DNA of 61,868 nucleotides from Caulobacter sp. CCUG 60055. Its GTDB lineage: Bacteria > Pseudomonadota > Alphaproteobacteria > Caulobacterales > Caulobacteraceae. Each line of letters opens with the position of its first letter. The first letter of the stretch is position 1. The stretch lies in contig NZ_PUIC01000015.1 of assembly GCF_022750545.1 (NCBI RefSeq), forward strand, positions 1-61,868. Reading direction: 5' to 3'. The position numbers and the translations under genes are program-made. Of this stretch, positions 41,401 through 50,162 are shown in pieces. The notes beneath the pieces were generated by a model, which saw nothing but the letters and a program-made list of their open reading frames with translations, searched no databases and was not told the origin of the DNA.

Positions 41401-41576
41401 GCGGCGGCAACGCCTTCACCCTGTCGCCGTCGGGCTACGACCAGGGCGGCCTGCTGCTGCGGGCGGCGCTGCGCGGCGGCGGCGCCTACGCCTACTTCTC
41501 GGTCGAGGCGGGCGGCGAGATCCGCAACGACTACCAGAACTACGAAGGCCGCTTCGTGGCCCGGTTCCTGTTCTAG
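38463..41576 (+). CDS. Autotransporter outer-membrane beta-barrel protein
   Basis: A 1037-aa type Va secreted protein. I place the start at the ATG at 38463 with GGGGGA in front; it opens a signal peptide (MKRFLAAAAIAPLCFAAVGARA). The passenger (about 25-740) is Gly/Ser/Thr/Asn-rich with repeated short strands of the beta-helix kind (GSVTTTGTIQI, GSITLNGSTTISG). It contains an Asp-rich SNGDGINDGPWANQ segment near residue 120. The C-terminal barrel (about 770-1037) starts RAWVQEISFASHR and ends with aromatic residues ...ARFLF. The function of the passenger (adhesin or otherwise) is unknown. Confidence 0.92.
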   Translation: MKRFLAAAAIAPLCFAAVGARAETQITNGTSNPVVSSKANNGAPDDVHITTSGSVTPSGGVAVTMDSSNNLNNEGVIRIQNVDNATGVQVNGGQTGSVTTTGTIQIDDTKGYSDSNGDGINDGPWANQSKLFGIRVVGPGTMNGSITQSSGSIIVKGNDSAGVSVETGLNGSITLNGSTTISGDRSFGLHALGSISGSVGVGGTISASGTNVVGVALDGPVAGGLTIGGSVISTGYRLTTRPIDAVIAKMTPDEMLQGGPAVRIQGDVLGGILVNATPAVTDSKGNVTTAATTATVTSYGQAPAMVVGGPGSVHIGLAGTGADAYGLLIRGNVQGFGIYDNITATGVQIGGQGGTVQVDGGVKIGGIVNAASYQANSTGLKIGAGATAPTVRVDGSLTATTTASGAVNVRALQIDAGGSVSTLTNTGAVVATVNGAAGNATAVLDSAGSLSLIQNTKTIAAVIAPTSTTDVVTGRSIALDLRANTAGVTVQQTANSDSTVTPAIIGDVLFGSGAANLQLMAGTLTGAVSFGSNADSLTIGGNAVMKGALTDAGGGLNVNVAQGTLNMTNAATLNLSALNVGTGSSLIFTADPAAGQSGKFVVSGAATLADGAKIGMNFASKLTAPATFTVIKAGSLTVGSLDQSLIGATPWFYTANVTTNAGAGTVDVNVRRRTAAEAGLSGARAAAFDSIFGQFDSDPTVRDALLSKTDQAGFNRLYNQFLPDYAGGPFDGLAQGARAIMRTQAEDSRGLKTDENRAWVQEISFASHRNASSAGDPGYDVNGFGFAGGVESADTAVGTLGATMAFLTTDVDEQSQLPDASLNASMLMGGVYWRGQRGGLHMDASLMGGFTWLTSTRYLIDYNVAGAQTLRRQAKADWLGGMAAARFGVHYEAEFGRYYVRPAAVVDYIMLYEGSSTEKGGGTAMNLAVDSRTTQQLGAEATIAFGARFGGPDLRWGPEIQVGYRAVVGDPGDTTARFVSGGNAFTLSPSGYDQGGLLLRAALRGGGAYAYFSVEAGGEIRNDYQNYEGRFVARFLF

Positions 41577-41582
41577 CGAAGA

Positions 41583-41599
41583 CGGGGCCTCAGGCCCCG
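41583..41599. terminator. Hairpin between the convergent autotransporter and metW ends
   Basis: CGGGGCC-TCA-GGCCCCG, a perfect 7-bp stem between the two convergent genes. The metW stop codon (TCA on the plus strand, 41590-41592) is the loop or very close to it. No T run follows on either strand, so terminator activity is uncertain. Confidence 0.3.
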
Positions 41600-42267
41600 A
41601 ACAGATCGTCCGAAGGGGCGGGGGCGGCGGGAGCCGGCTCCGCCCTTTTCGCGTTCGCGTCTCGCCGGCTGAGCATGAAGATCGCCGCCTCGGCCCGCCA
41701 GTTCTCGACGGCGCGGTCCGGGTCGATCGGCCGGGCGGCCTTGCCGTCGGCCAGGGCGGCGCAGGCGTCGACGCGCAGGCCGAGCCCGGCGCACAGGTCG
41801 GTGAAGTCGCGCAGCGTGCACAGATGGATGTTGGCCGTCGCCCACCAGGGGTCGGGCAGGGCGCCGGTGTTGGGCATGCGGCCGGTGGCCATCAACGACA
41901 TGCGCACCCGCCAATGGCCGAAATTGGGGAACGAGACGATGGCCCGGTCGGCGATGCGCAGCAGCTCCTGAAGCACCGTCCGGGGCTCGCGCACGGCCTG
42001 CAGCGTCTGGGACAGCACGGCGTAGTCGAAGGCCCGCGACGGATAGGCGGCCAGGTCGCGGTCGGCGTCGCCCTGCACCACCGCCAGCCCGCGCGCCAGG
42101 CAGGCGGCGACGCCCTCGGGGCTGATCTCCAGGCCGCGGCCGTCGACATGCTTCTCGCGGGTCAGCAGGTCGAGCAGGGCCCCCTCGCCGCAGCCGATGT
42201 CGAGCACGCGGGCGCCGGGGCGGACCAGCCGCAGGATCTCGCGGAAGTCGGGACGGATGTCGGTCAA
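41590..42267 (-). CDS. metW: Methionine biosynthesis protein MetW
   Basis: A 225-aa methyltransferase-fold protein with [15 protein letters not shown], followed by [13 protein letters not shown] and [15 protein letters not shown], the MetW hallmark. It partners MetX in homoserine acylation in many proteobacteria. The start ATG overlaps the metX stop by four bases (ATGA), so the two are translationally coupled. The C-terminal tail is Ala/Pro-rich. A hairpin coincides with the stop codon. Confidence 0.95.
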   Translation of the reverse strand: MTDIRPDFREILRLVRPGARVLDIGCGEGALLDLLTREKHVDGRGLEISPEGVAACLARGLAVVQGDADRDLAAYPSRAFDYAVLSQTLQAVREPRTVLQELLRIADRAIVSFPNFGHWRVRMSLMATGRMPNTGALPDPWWATANIHLCTLRDFTDLCAGLGLRVDACAALADGKAARPIDPDRAVENWRAEAAIFMLSRRDANAKRAEPAPAAPAPSDDLFGA

Positions 42268-43436
42268 GCCGGGCTCCCGGCCGTCAGGCCCCGCGCCTCG
42301 CCGGCCGCGTCCAGGAAGCCGCGCAGCGCCGCGTCCATCACCGGCTCGTCGAGCAGGAAGGCGTCGTGGCCCTTGTCGCTGTCGATCTCGACGAAGCTGG
42401 CGCGCGCGCCGGCGGCGTTGAGGGCCCCGACGATCGCCCGGCTCTCCGAGGTCGGGTAGAGCCAGTCCGAGGTGAAGGACAACACGCAGAACCGCACGTC
42501 GCGGGCCTTGCGGAAGGCTTCGGCCAGCACGCCGCCATGGGCCTCGGCCAGGTCGAAATAGTCCATGGCGCGGGTGATGTAGAGGTAGGAATTGGCGTCG
42601 AAGCGGTCGACGAAGCTGGCACCCTGGTGGCGCAGGTAGCTCTCGACCTGGAAATCGGCGTCGAAGCCCCAGGACAGGCCGTCGCGCTGCAGCTCGCGGC
42701 CGAACTTGCGCTGCAGCGCCGCCTCGGACAGGTAGGTGATGTGCGCGGCCATCCGCGCCACCGCCAGCCCCTTCTCAGGGCGCTTGCCCTGCCGGGCGTA
42801 ATCGCCCGCCGCCCATTCCGGGTCGGCCATGATCGCCTGCCGGCCGACCTCGTGGAAGGCGATGTTCTGCGCCGAGTGGCGGGCCGCCGAGGCGACGCAC
42901 ACCGCCGAGAACATCATTTCCGGATAGTCGGCCGCCCATTGCAGCACCTGCATGCCGCCCATCGAGCCGCCGACCACGGCGAACAGGGTCTCGACGCCGA
43001 GGGCCTCGACCAGCATGCGCTGGGCGCGCACCATGTCGGCGATGGTGATGACCGGGAAGGACAGGCCGTAGATCCGCCCGGCCGCGGCGTCCTCCGACGA
43101 CGGCCCCGTGGTGCCCATGCAGCCGCCGACGACGTTGGAGCAGATGATGAAGTGGCGGGCCGGGTCGAGCGGCCGGCCCGGCCCGATCAGCCGCGTCCAC
43201 CATCCCGGCTTGCCGGTGATCGGGTGGGGCGAGGCGACGTGCTGGTCGCCGGTCAGGGCGTGGCAGATCAGCACCGCGTTCGAGCGGTCGGCGTTCAGGC
43301 GGCCATAGGTCTTGTAGGCGATCTCCAGGCCGTTCAGGCGCGCGCCGGAGTCCAGGCGCAGCGGCCGGTCCTCGCCGAAGCGGTGGACGCCGCCGCCGAT
43401 CTCCAGGGTCTGCAACAGGGATCCGTCTTCGCCCAT
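42264..43436 (-). CDS. metX: Homoserine O-acyltransferase MetX
   Basis: Acylates homoserine to enter methionine synthesis. 390 aa from the ATG at 43436; a GTG 17 codons upstream is an alternative. Alpha/beta hydrolase fold with the nucleophile Ser in VGGSMGGMQ, the [14 protein letters not shown] segment of the family, and the catalytic Asp and His near [10 protein letters not shown] and DKGHDAFLL. The acyl donor (acetyl or succinyl) cannot be decided by eye. It overlaps metW. Divergent from the SixA-like gene across about 120 bp. Confidence 0.95.
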   Translation of the reverse strand: MGEDGSLLQTLEIGGGVHRFGEDRPLRLDSGARLNGLEIAYKTYGRLNADRSNAVLICHALTGDQHVASPHPITGKPGWWTRLIGPGRPLDPARHFIICSNVVGGCMGTTGPSSEDAAAGRIYGLSFPVITIADMVRAQRMLVEALGVETLFAVVGGSMGGMQVLQWAADYPEMMFSAVCVASAARHSAQNIAFHEVGRQAIMADPEWAAGDYARQGKRPEKGLAVARMAAHITYLSEAALQRKFGRELQRDGLSWGFDADFQVESYLRHQGASFVDRFDANSYLYITRAMDYFDLAEAHGGVLAEAFRKARDVRFCVLSFTSDWLYPTSESRAIVGALNAAGARASFVEIDSDKGHDAFLLDEPVMDAALRGFLDAAGEARGLTAGSPA

Positions 43437-43556
43437 CAGCGCCTTGGAGCCCCAGCGCCGGGCCCTGTCAAGCGCGACGGCTTTCACCGGCGGCGGTTCG
43501 CGGCTATGAACGCCGCTCCGTGCGCGCCCAGGCGCGCGCCGACGCGGGAAGACGCC

Positions 43557-44072
43557 ATGCAACGCCTGATCCTGATGCGCCACGGCAAGGCCGAACGGGC
43601 GACGGCCGGCGGCGAGGATTTCGAGCGGGCGCTGGAGCCGCGCGGCCGTCGCGACGCCGCCCTGGTGGCCGAGGCCCTGCGCGTGGCCGGGGCGGTTCCC
43701 GACACCGTGCTGGTGTCGCCGGCGCTGCGCACCGCCCAGACCTGGGAGGCGGTCTCGGCGATCTTTCCCGAGGCGCGCGGCCGGCGCATCCCGGCGCTCT
43801 ACCATGCGCCCGCCGAACGGATCGCCGAGCTGGTCGAACAGGAGACCGCCGCCGGCGCCGGGACGCTGATGGTGATCGGCCACAATCCCGGCCTGCACAT
43901 GCTGACGCTGGACCTGTTGCGCCAGGGCGCGGCCCCGCCGTCGCTGATGGCGGCGGTCGGCGCGCGCTTCCCGACCTCGACGGCGGCGGTGTTCGGCGTC
44001 GACGCCGCCGGCCGGCCGGCCTACGAAGGCCTGTTCCTGGCCAAGGACCACGGCGGAGGCGGCGGCGAATGA
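43557..44072 (+). CDS. Histidine phosphatase family protein (SixA-like)
   Basis: A 171-aa phosphohistidine phosphatase-like protein with the catalytic RHG motif ([11 protein letters not shown]8 and H9) and the second His in VIGHNPGLH. SixA-type proteins dephosphorylate phosphohistidine in phosphotransfer proteins, but many relatives act on small molecules. An ATG 17 codons earlier (43506) is a possible start. The stop overlaps the start of the DUF952 gene (ATGA), so the three genes SixA-DUF952-pyrD form an operon. Confidence 0.88.
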   Translation: MQRLILMRHGKAERATAGGEDFERALEPRGRRDAALVAEALRVAGAVPDTVLVSPALRTAQTWEAVSAIFPEARGRRIPALYHAPAERIAELVEQETAAGAGTLMVIGHNPGLHMLTLDLLRQGAAPPSLMAAVGARFPTSTAAVFGVDAAGRPAYEGLFLAKDHGGGGGE

Positions 44073-44410
44073 CCCTGATCTACAAGATCCTGCCCTCCGT
44101 GGAATGGGAGGCCGCCCGGATCGCCGGCCGGTTCGACGGCTCGGCGATCGACCTTGCCGACGGCTACATCCACCTGTCGGCCGGCCCTCAGGCCCAGGAG
44201 ACGGCGCGCAAGTACTTCTCCGGACGCGGCGATCTCGTCCTGCTGACCGTCGAGGCCGACGCCCTCGGCGAGGCCCTGAAATGGGAGCCTTCGCGCGGCG
44301 GCGACCTTTTCCCGCACCTCTACGCCGCGCTGGATGTCGGGCAGGTCCTGGCCGCGCGTCCGCTCGAGCTGGACGCCGAGGGCGTCCCGGTCCTGGGCGC
44401 GCTGGCGTGA
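44069..44410 (+). CDS. DUF952 protein
   Basis: A 113-aa protein with the family features [36 protein letters not shown] and [24 protein letters not shown]952 proteins resemble glutathione S-transferase-linked or ADP-ribosyl-like small folds, but no reaction is established that I can state. Start and stop overlap the flanking genes by four bases each (ATGA with the SixA-like gene, GTGA with pyrD). Confidence 0.9.
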   Translation: MTLIYKILPSVEWEAARIAGRFDGSAIDLADGYIHLSAGPQAQETARKYFSGRGDLVLLTVEADALGEALKWEPSRGGDLFPHLYAALDVGQVLAARPLELDAEGVPVLGALA

Positions 44411-45465
44411 GCCTGCTGCACGATCTCGGCGCCCGGGCCATGCGGGCCTGGGACCCGGAGGACGCCCACGGCCTGGCCGTGCGGGCGCTGAAGGCCGGGC
44501 TCGGCCCCCGCGACCGCCAACTCGACGATCCGGCCCTCAGCGTGCAGCTGGCCGGCCTGCTGCTGCGCAACTGCGTCGGTCTGGCGGCGGGGTTCGACAA
44601 GAACGCCGAGGTTCCCGACGCCATGCTGGCCGCCGGCTTCGGCTTCGTCGAGTGCGGCACCGTCACCCCCCTGCCGCAGCAGGGCAATCCGCGCCCGCGG
44701 CTGTTCCGCCTGACCGAGGACCGGGCGGTGATCAACCGCATGGGCTTCAACAACGAGGGCCTGGAGGCGTTCGCCGCCCGTCTGGCCGCCCGCCGCGCCC
44801 GCTCGGGCGTGGTCGGCGCCAACATCGGCGCCAACAAGGACTCCGACGACCGGGTGGGGGACTATGTCGCCGGCCTGCGGCGGCTGTGGGGGAGCGCCGA
44901 CTATTTCACGGTGAACATCTCCTCGCCCAACACGCCCGGCCTGCGCGCCCTGCAGACCCGCTCCGCCCTGGAGGAGCTGCTCGGCCGCCTGGCCGAGGCC
45001 AGGCGGGCCCTGGTGGCCGCCAACCGCGACCGGCCGATCTTCCTCAAGGTCGCGCCCGACCTGGACGACGACGAGATCGAGGCCATCGTCGACACGGTCT
45101 GCGCCCACGGCCTGAACGGGATCGTCGTCTCCAACACCACGATCGAGCGCCCGGCCAGCCTGGCCTCGGCGGCCCGCGACGAGGCCGGCGGGCTTTCCGG
45201 CGCGCCGCTGATGGCGCGTTCGACCGAGGTGCTGCGGCGGTTCCATCAGGCCCATACCGGGCGGCTGGCCCTGATCGGGGTCGGCGGCGTGGCCTCCGGC
45301 GCCGACGCCTACGCCAAGATCCGCGCCGGCGCCTGCGTGGTCCAGCTCTACTCGGCCATGGTCTATGAGGGGCCGGGCCTGGTGGCGCGGATCAAGCGCG
45401 ACCTCGCCGCGCGCCTGCGCGCCGACGGCTTCAACGCCGTCACCGAGGCGCTGGGCGTCGATTGA
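44407..45465 (+). CDS. pyrD: Dihydroorotate dehydrogenase (class 2, quinone-linked)
   Basis: Oxidises dihydroorotate to orotate in pyrimidine synthesis, passing electrons to quinone at the inner membrane. 352 aa from a GTG overlapping the DUF952 stop. The N-terminal extension [22 protein letters not shown] is the membrane-associated part of class 2 enzymes. [12 protein letters not shown], the catalytic Ser in [11 protein letters not shown], the FMN/substrate segments SNTTIERP and [17 protein letters not shown] are all present. Confidence 0.96.
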   Translation: MSLLHDLGARAMRAWDPEDAHGLAVRALKAGLGPRDRQLDDPALSVQLAGLLLRNCVGLAAGFDKNAEVPDAMLAAGFGFVECGTVTPLPQQGNPRPRLFRLTEDRAVINRMGFNNEGLEAFAARLAARRARSGVVGANIGANKDSDDRVGDYVAGLRRLWGSADYFTVNISSPNTPGLRALQTRSALEELLGRLAEARRALVAANRDRPIFLKVAPDLDDDEIEAIVDTVCAHGLNGIVVSNTTIERPASLASAARDEAGGLSGAPLMARSTEVLRRFHQAHTGRLALIGVGGVASGADAYAKIRAGACVVQLYSAMVYEGPGLVARIKRDLAARLRADGFNAVTEALGVD

Positions 45466-45520
45466 GGAGGCGTCTTGCCGCGCGGCCTGGGTCGGCCCAG
45501 GGTGAGGCTCGGGTGAATCC

Positions 45521-46234
45521 ATGTCCTATCTGAAGCGTTTCGGGCCGCTGGCCCTGGTCGCCGCCGTCCTGATCTGGGCCTTCGCCAGCGGCGTGGCCCA
45601 GCGGCTGGCCCCCCACAACGCCCTGCACGAGCTGGAGGCGCGCCGCCATGTGCTGGAGGCGATGGCGTCGGGGCATCCGGCGGCGGCGGTGGCGGGCTAT
45701 GTCTGCGCCTACGCCCTGCTGGTCGGCTGTTCGGTGCCGGCCTCGCTGTTCATGACCCTGCTGGGCGGCTTCCTGTTCGGTCCTTGGCTGGGCGGGGCGG
45801 CGGCGACCGTCGGCTGCGCGGCCGGATCGGTGCTGATCTTCGCGGTCGGCCGCACCGCCCTGGGCGACCTCCTGCGCGGCCGCGCCGGCGGGGCGATCGC
45901 GCGGATGGAGGCGGGGGTGCGCGACAACGCCTTCCTGTTCCTGATCTCGGCGCGGCTCTTGCCGGTGCTGCCGTTCTGGCTGACCAACCTGGCCTCGGCC
46001 TTCGTGGCGATCCCGCTGCGCACCTACGCCCTGGCCACGCTGATCGGCGTGCTGCCGGGTTCCTTCATCTACGCCGGCCTCGGCGCGGGCCTCAAGCGGG
46101 CCATAGACGCCGGCGGCCGGCCCAGCCTGGCCCTGCTGGCCGATCCCCGCATCCTGGCCCCGCTGTGCGCCCTGGCCGTGCTGTCGCTGGCCCCGATGCT
46201 GCTGCGTCGCCGCCGTCGCGACGGAACGATTTGA
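45521..46234 (+). CDS. TVP38/TMEM64 (VTT) family membrane protein
   Basis: A 237-aa inner-membrane protein with about five to six hydrophobic segments. The VTT/SNARE-associated Golgi domain is visible as PASLFMTLLGGFLFGPWLGGAA followed by SARLLPVLPFWLTNLASAF and the GVLPGSFIYAGLG re-entrant-like loop. Members of this family are thought to handle lipid transport or scrambling. It lies 55 bp after pyrD and 85 bp before the kinase gene on the same strand. The precise role is unknown. Confidence 0.92.
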   Translation: MSYLKRFGPLALVAAVLIWAFASGVAQRLAPHNALHELEARRHVLEAMASGHPAAAVAGYVCAYALLVGCSVPASLFMTLLGGFLFGPWLGGAAATVGCAAGSVLIFAVGRTALGDLLRGRAGGAIARMEAGVRDNAFLFLISARLLPVLPFWLTNLASAFVAIPLRTYALATLIGVLPGSFIYAGLGAGLKRAIDAGGRPSLALLADPRILAPLCALAVLSLAPMLLRRRRRDGTI

Positions 46235-46319
46235 TCCTAATGCCGATTGCCGCGTTTTCGAGGCTGGCGCGCATTCCGGCTTGATTGCTCAAACCGCCGC
46301 CGTGAGGTACCGGGAAGGC

Positions 46320-47834
46320 ATGGCGGACCCCGTCGCCGACGACTCCCCTCCGCTGGCGGAGGAACCGGACAAGGCCGGTCAGCGCGCGCGCCGCTTGTTC
46401 TGGCCGGGCGGCCTGTCCTCGCGCCTGCTGATCCTGACGGTGCTGTTCGTCGCCCTGGCCGAGCTGCTGATCCTGCCGCCGGCCCTGGCCCAGTTCGAGG
46501 AGGGCTGGCTGCTGGAGCGGGTGCGCACGGCCGAGGTGGCCTCGGTCGGCGTCGAGCTCGCCCCCGACCAGGTGGTCAGCTCCAGCCAGGCCAGCAAGCT
46601 GCTCAACGGCGCCGGGGTGGTGCTGGTGGCGGTGCAGAGCGACGGGGTGCGGCGGTTGCTGCTGGCCTCGCCGCTCGACCAGACGCCCTATCTGGTCGAC
46701 CTGCGCGAGAACAACCTGGCCTCGGTGTGGAGCGCGCCGTTCCAGACCCTGTTCGGCGGCGAGGGGCGCATGGTCCGGGTGGTGGCCAAGCCGCGCTATC
46801 GCGACGGCGACTTCATCGAGATCGTCGCCCCCGACGCCCCGCTGAGGAAGGAGCTGGTCGGCTACCTGATCCGCCTCCTGACCCTGACGGCCCTGACCAC
46901 GGCGGTGGCGGGGGCGGTGGTCTACCTGTCGCTCAACGCCTTCCTGGTGCGGCCCATGCAGCGCATCACCCGCGCCATGGAGCGGTTCCGCGCCGACCCC
47001 GACGATCCCCGCGCCCACATCCAGCCCTCGAACCGCCGCGACGAGATCGGCCGCGCTGAGGCCGAGCTGGACCGCATGCAGGCCGACCTGCGCGCGGCGC
47101 TGAACTCGCGCGCCCGGCTGGCCGCCCTCGGCGAGGCGGTGGCCAAGATCAACCACGACCTGCGCAACATGCTGACCAGCGCCCAGATCGCCTCCGAGCG
47201 GCTGGCCCTGTCGGGCGATCCGCGCGTCGCCCAGGCCCTGCCGCGGCTGGAGCGCGCCCTGGACCGGGCCGTCACCCTGGCCTCCGACGTGCTGGCCTAT
47301 GGCCGCAGCCAGGAAACCGCCCCCAATCCCGGCCCGGTCGCCCTGCTGGCCGCCGTCGACGCCGCGGCCGAGGACGCCGGCCTTTCCGACGAAGGCGTGC
47401 GGCTGTGGACCGACATCGACCCCGGCGAGGCCGTCAGCGCCGATTCCGAACAGCTGCACCGCATCCTGGTCAATCTGCTGCGCAACGCCCGCGAGGCCAT
47501 CGAGGGCGTCGAGGGCAGGGCCGGCAAGGGCGAGGTGCGCGTCAGCCTGGACCAGGACGACGGCCACAGCCTGGTCCGCCTGGCCGACAACGGCCCCGGC
47601 GTGCCCGAGCGGGCGATCGAGCGCCTGTTCTTGCCGTTCGGCGGTTCGGCCAAGTCGGGGGGCACGGGTCTTGGCCTGGCCATCGCCCGCGAGCTGGCCC
47701 AGGGCCACGGCGGCGACCTGACCCTGGCCGAGAACGGCCCCTCGGGCGCGGTGTTCCTGCTGCGCCTGCCCGGCGTGATCGAGCCGGAGACGCCGCCGAG
47801 GACGGGCCGGCGGCCGAGGACCCGCACAGCCTGA
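46320..47834 (+). CDS. Sensor histidine kinase (orphan)
   Basis: A 504-aa membrane sensor. Hydrophobic segments at about 34-54 and 183-205 flank a periplasmic domain of about 125 residues. HAMP-like residues follow (FLVRPMQRITRAMERF). The phospho-accepting His279 is in AKINHDLRNMLTSA, and the ATPase domain has NLLRNAREA (N box), LADNGPGV (G1) and GGTGLGLAI (G2). No response-regulator gene is adjacent, so it is an orphan whose partner must be elsewhere. The signal is unknown. The start ATG at 46320 follows GGGAAGGC. Confidence 0.92.
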   Translation: MADPVADDSPPLAEEPDKAGQRARRLFWPGGLSSRLLILTVLFVALAELLILPPALAQFEEGWLLERVRTAEVASVGVELAPDQVVSSSQASKLLNGAGVVLVAVQSDGVRRLLLASPLDQTPYLVDLRENNLASVWSAPFQTLFGGEGRMVRVVAKPRYRDGDFIEIVAPDAPLRKELVGYLIRLLTLTALTTAVAGAVVYLSLNAFLVRPMQRITRAMERFRADPDDPRAHIQPSNRRDEIGRAEAELDRMQADLRAALNSRARLAALGEAVAKINHDLRNMLTSAQIASERLALSGDPRVAQALPRLERALDRAVTLASDVLAYGRSQETAPNPGPVALLAAVDAAAEDAGLSDEGVRLWTDIDPGEAVSADSEQLHRILVNLLRNAREAIEGVEGRAGKGEVRVSLDQDDGHSLVRLADNGPGVPERAIERLFLPFGGSAKSGGTGLGLAIARELAQGHGGDLTLAENGPSGAVFLLRLPGVIEPETPPRTGRRPRTRTA

Positions 47835-47937
47835 CGCGCCGGGCGCGGGCCCGGTTGACAACGCCAACCCCAGGGCGAAAAGTCCGCTCGCGCAACTGTT
47901 CGCGCGCCTTCGTCCGCATCACCTGGGGAGACGATCG

Positions 47938-48375
47938 ATGGCGAGCTGCGGAGCCTGGTACTACAAGGACGTCCCGTGGAAGAAGGACAGCCTGGTGTGG
48001 GTCAAGGCCCACAGCCGGTCGGGCAAGACCACCCGCAGGGAGCTGGGCAACCTGGCCATGCGCAACGGCGACGCCCAGGAGTTCGCCCTGGCCCTCGACT
48101 ACGTCAAGATATCCAACGGCGAGGGGCGCAACCCCTTCGGCTGCGCCGAGCCGCGCGGGGTCTACGAGATGCTGCACCGGGGCGCCGCCATCAATCAGAT
48201 CTTCATCGGCCTGACCTACGAGCTGCGCGGCGAGGGCGACAACGAACAGGCCCGCTATCTCAAGCCGTGCCCGTGCTGCTCGCAGTGGCTGACGCCCCAG
48301 GACCGCCAGGGCGTCTATCAGGTGGACATCAAGCGGCTGGCCGCCCTGCGCGACCTGCGCCTGGCCAGCATGTAG
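47938..48375 (+). CDS. Unknown 145-aa protein with a CPCC cysteine cluster
   Basis: Starts MASCGAWYYKDVPWKKDSLVW and ends in a basic helix DIKRLAALRDLRLASM. Near residue 110 there is KPCPCCSQWL, a cluster of three Cys that could bind a metal, together with C4 and a Cys near residue 69. I recognise no family. Third-position GC is like that of its neighbours, so it is a resident gene. It is transcribed as the kinase gene 103 bp upstream, but the gap makes an operon uncertain. Confidence 0.6.
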   Translation: MASCGAWYYKDVPWKKDSLVWVKAHSRSGKTTRRELGNLAMRNGDAQEFALALDYVKISNGEGRNPFGCAEPRGVYEMLHRGAAINQIFIGLTYELRGEGDNEQARYLKPCPCCSQWLTPQDRQGVYQVDIKRLAALRDLRLASM

Positions 48376-48405
48376 CCCGCGCCGTCTTACCGCCGCCGGC
48401 CGCGT

Positions 48406-49419
48406 CTAGGGCCTGACCAGCACCACGCCGAAATGCCGCCCGCGCGAGGCGGCCTCCAGCGCGGCCGGGGCCTGTTCGATCCCTTCGACCACCACGTGCG
48501 GAAAGCCGATCTCCCCGCGTTCGAGCCATTCGCCGAACCGCCGCGTCCATTCGGCGCGGGCCTCGGGATCGTCGTCGGCGCTGTAGCCGCGGATCGACAG
48601 CCGCTTCAGCAGCAGCGGGAAGGAATCGATCATGGCCGGGGCCGTGCGGCCGGTCCCCGACGCCGCCAACTGGCCGGACAGGGCGCCCAGCACCAGTATC
48701 CGCCCGCCCGGCCGGACGCTGTCAACCGCGGCCGAGAACTGGTCGCCGCCCACCAGATCCAGCCACAGGTCGATCCCGTCGGGCGCGGCGACGGCCAGTT
48801 GCGCGATCAGCGGCCCGGCCTCGCGCGCCAGCCCGACGTCGTAGCCCAGCTCGTCGACCAGGCGGCGGGCCTTGGCCGGGCTGCTGGTGGCGCCGATCAC
48901 CCGGCCGGCGCCCAGCAGGCGGGCGATCCGCCCGGCCATCGAGCCGATGGCGCCGGCGGCGCTGGAGACGAACACCGTCCCGCCCTGGGGAACGGCGGCC
49001 CCGCGCGTCAGGGCCGCATAGGCGGTCCAGCCGTGCGACAGGTGCGCGGCCCGGTCGGCCAGATCGTCGGCGACCTTCAGGCAGGCCGCCGCCGGGACGC
49101 AGGCGTACTCCCGCCAGCCCGCCCGATGCAGCACCAGGTCGCCGGGCGCCAGGTCCGCGCCGGGCCCGGCGGCGACCACCTCGCCCAGCGCCTCGCCGGC
49201 CAGGGGCGCGCCCTCGGCGATCGGCGGGAACGGCGCGTCCGGCGAGGCCTCGGCGCCGGCGCCGATCGCCATCCGGATCGAGGCGTCGACACGGAAATAG
49301 AGGTTGCGCGCCAGCACCTCGCCGGGGCCGGCGACCGGGATCGGCGCGGCCGCGACCGTCAGGTGCCGGGCCTCGGGCAGGCCCTCGGGCCGCCTCGCCA
49401 GACGAACTTCCCGATGCAT
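48406..49419 (-). CDS. NADP-dependent MDR oxidoreductase
   Basis: A 337-aa medium-chain dehydrogenase/reductase of the leukotriene-B4-reductase/prostaglandin-reductase type without catalytic zinc. Features: N-terminal VRLARRPEGLPEARHL, the cofactor loop VSSAAGAIGSMAGRIARL, GATSSPAKARRLVDELG and GIDLWLDLVGGDQF. It is likely an enal/enone reductase; the substrate is unknown. Divergently transcribed from a TetR-type regulator, with a palindromic operator between, which suggests that it is induced by the regulator's ligand. Confidence 0.9.
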   Translation of the reverse strand: MHREVRLARRPEGLPEARHLTVAAAPIPVAGPGEVLARNLYFRVDASIRMAIGAGAEASPDAPFPPIAEGAPLAGEALGEVVAAGPGADLAPGDLVLHRAGWREYACVPAAACLKVADDLADRAAHLSHGWTAYAALTRGAAVPQGGTVFVSSAAGAIGSMAGRIARLLGAGRVIGATSSPAKARRLVDELGYDVGLAREAGPLIAQLAVAAPDGIDLWLDLVGGDQFSAAVDSVRPGGRILVLGALSGQLAASGTGRTAPAMIDSFPLLLKRLSIRGYSADDDPEARAEWTRRFGEWLERGEIGFPHVVVEGIEQAPAALEAASRGRHFGVVLVRP

Positions 49420-49462
49420 GCAATGGCCTCCGGTTGCGCGCTCCGGGGGATGGAGCGCAATA

Positions 49463-49477
49463 TGAGCGAAACGCTCA
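49463..49477. promoter_or_regulatory. Perfect palindromic operator for the TetR-type regulator
   Basis: TGAGCG-AAA-CGCTCA, a perfect 6-bp inverted repeat with a 3-bp spacer, lies midway in the 80-bp region between the divergent oxidoreductase gene (start 49419) and the TetR gene (start 49500). It overlaps where both promoters must lie. This is the classic layout of a TetR regulator repressing itself and its divergent target. Confidence 0.7.
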
Positions 49478-49499
49478 CATTCTTGCCAAGGCGGCCCGG

Positions 49500-50162
49500 A
49501 TGGCTACTCGCGTTCGCGAAATGCGCAAAAGCCCGCGACAGCAAAGGTCTCGGGCCACCGCCGAGGTGATCGTGACGGCGGCGGCTCGCGTCCTGGCCGG
49601 CGGCGGCTGGGGCGGCTTCACCACCAACGCCGTGGCGGCGGCGGCGGGCGTCAGCATCGGCTCGGTCTATCAGTATTTCGCCGACAAGGCGGCGTTGCTG
49701 GAGGCCGTCCGCCGGCGCCATCACGAACAGGTCCTGGCCGTGCTGGCCGAGGCGGCGGCGCGGCCGCCGGCCGAGCGCGCGCAAGCCCTGATCGACGGCA
49801 TGATCGTCGCCCACGGTCCCGCGCCCGGTCTCCATCACGCCCTCCTCCAGCAGCGCCCCGCCTCGGACGGCGCGCTGGACCGCGAGTTCGAGGCCGAATA
49901 CCTGCGCCTCTACGCCGCCCTGTTCCCGGACGGCGGGGACGCCGCGTTGGCCGCCCGCGTGCTGGCCTCGGCCGTCGAGGGCGTCATCCACGACGCCGCC
50001 TGCGCCGGCGGGCTGGAGGGGGCCGTCCTGCGGCGCGAGCTGACGACGCTGGCGAGCGCCTACATGGCCGCCCGCGTCGCGGGCGGTCCCTGGCCGGAAG
50101 GCGCGACGCGGCCTATCACCGCCGGAACGGCGCTGGACGCCCAGGCTTGCGAGGACCAATGA
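49500..50162 (+). CDS. TetR/AcrR-family transcriptional regulator
   Basis: A 220-aa repressor with the N-terminal TetR helix-turn-helix: QQRSRATAEVIVTAAARVLA, then FTTNAVAAAAGVSIGSVYQYFADKAALLEAV. The C-terminal ligand-binding domain is variable, with an HHALLQQRP helix. The start at 49500 is preferred over longer options because the preceding DNA holds the operator. It overlaps the PhnA-like gene by four bases (ATGA). It probably represses the divergent MDR oxidoreductase and itself. Confidence 0.9.
   Translation: MATRVREMRKSPRQQRSRATAEVIVTAAARVLAGGGWGGFTTNAVAAAAGVSIGSVYQYFADKAALLEAVRRRHHEQVLAVLAEAAARPPAERAQALIDGMIVAHGPAPGLHHALLQQRPASDGALDREFEAEYLRLYAALFPDGGDAALAARVLASAVEGVIHDAACAGGLEGAVLRRELTTLASAYMAARVAGGPWPEGATRPITAGTALDAQACEDQ

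Noticed and set aside
42366-43556. Long plus-strand frame running through metX into the SixA-like gene
   Set aside because: It is antisense to metX; the SixA-like protein begins at the RHG-containing start at 43557.
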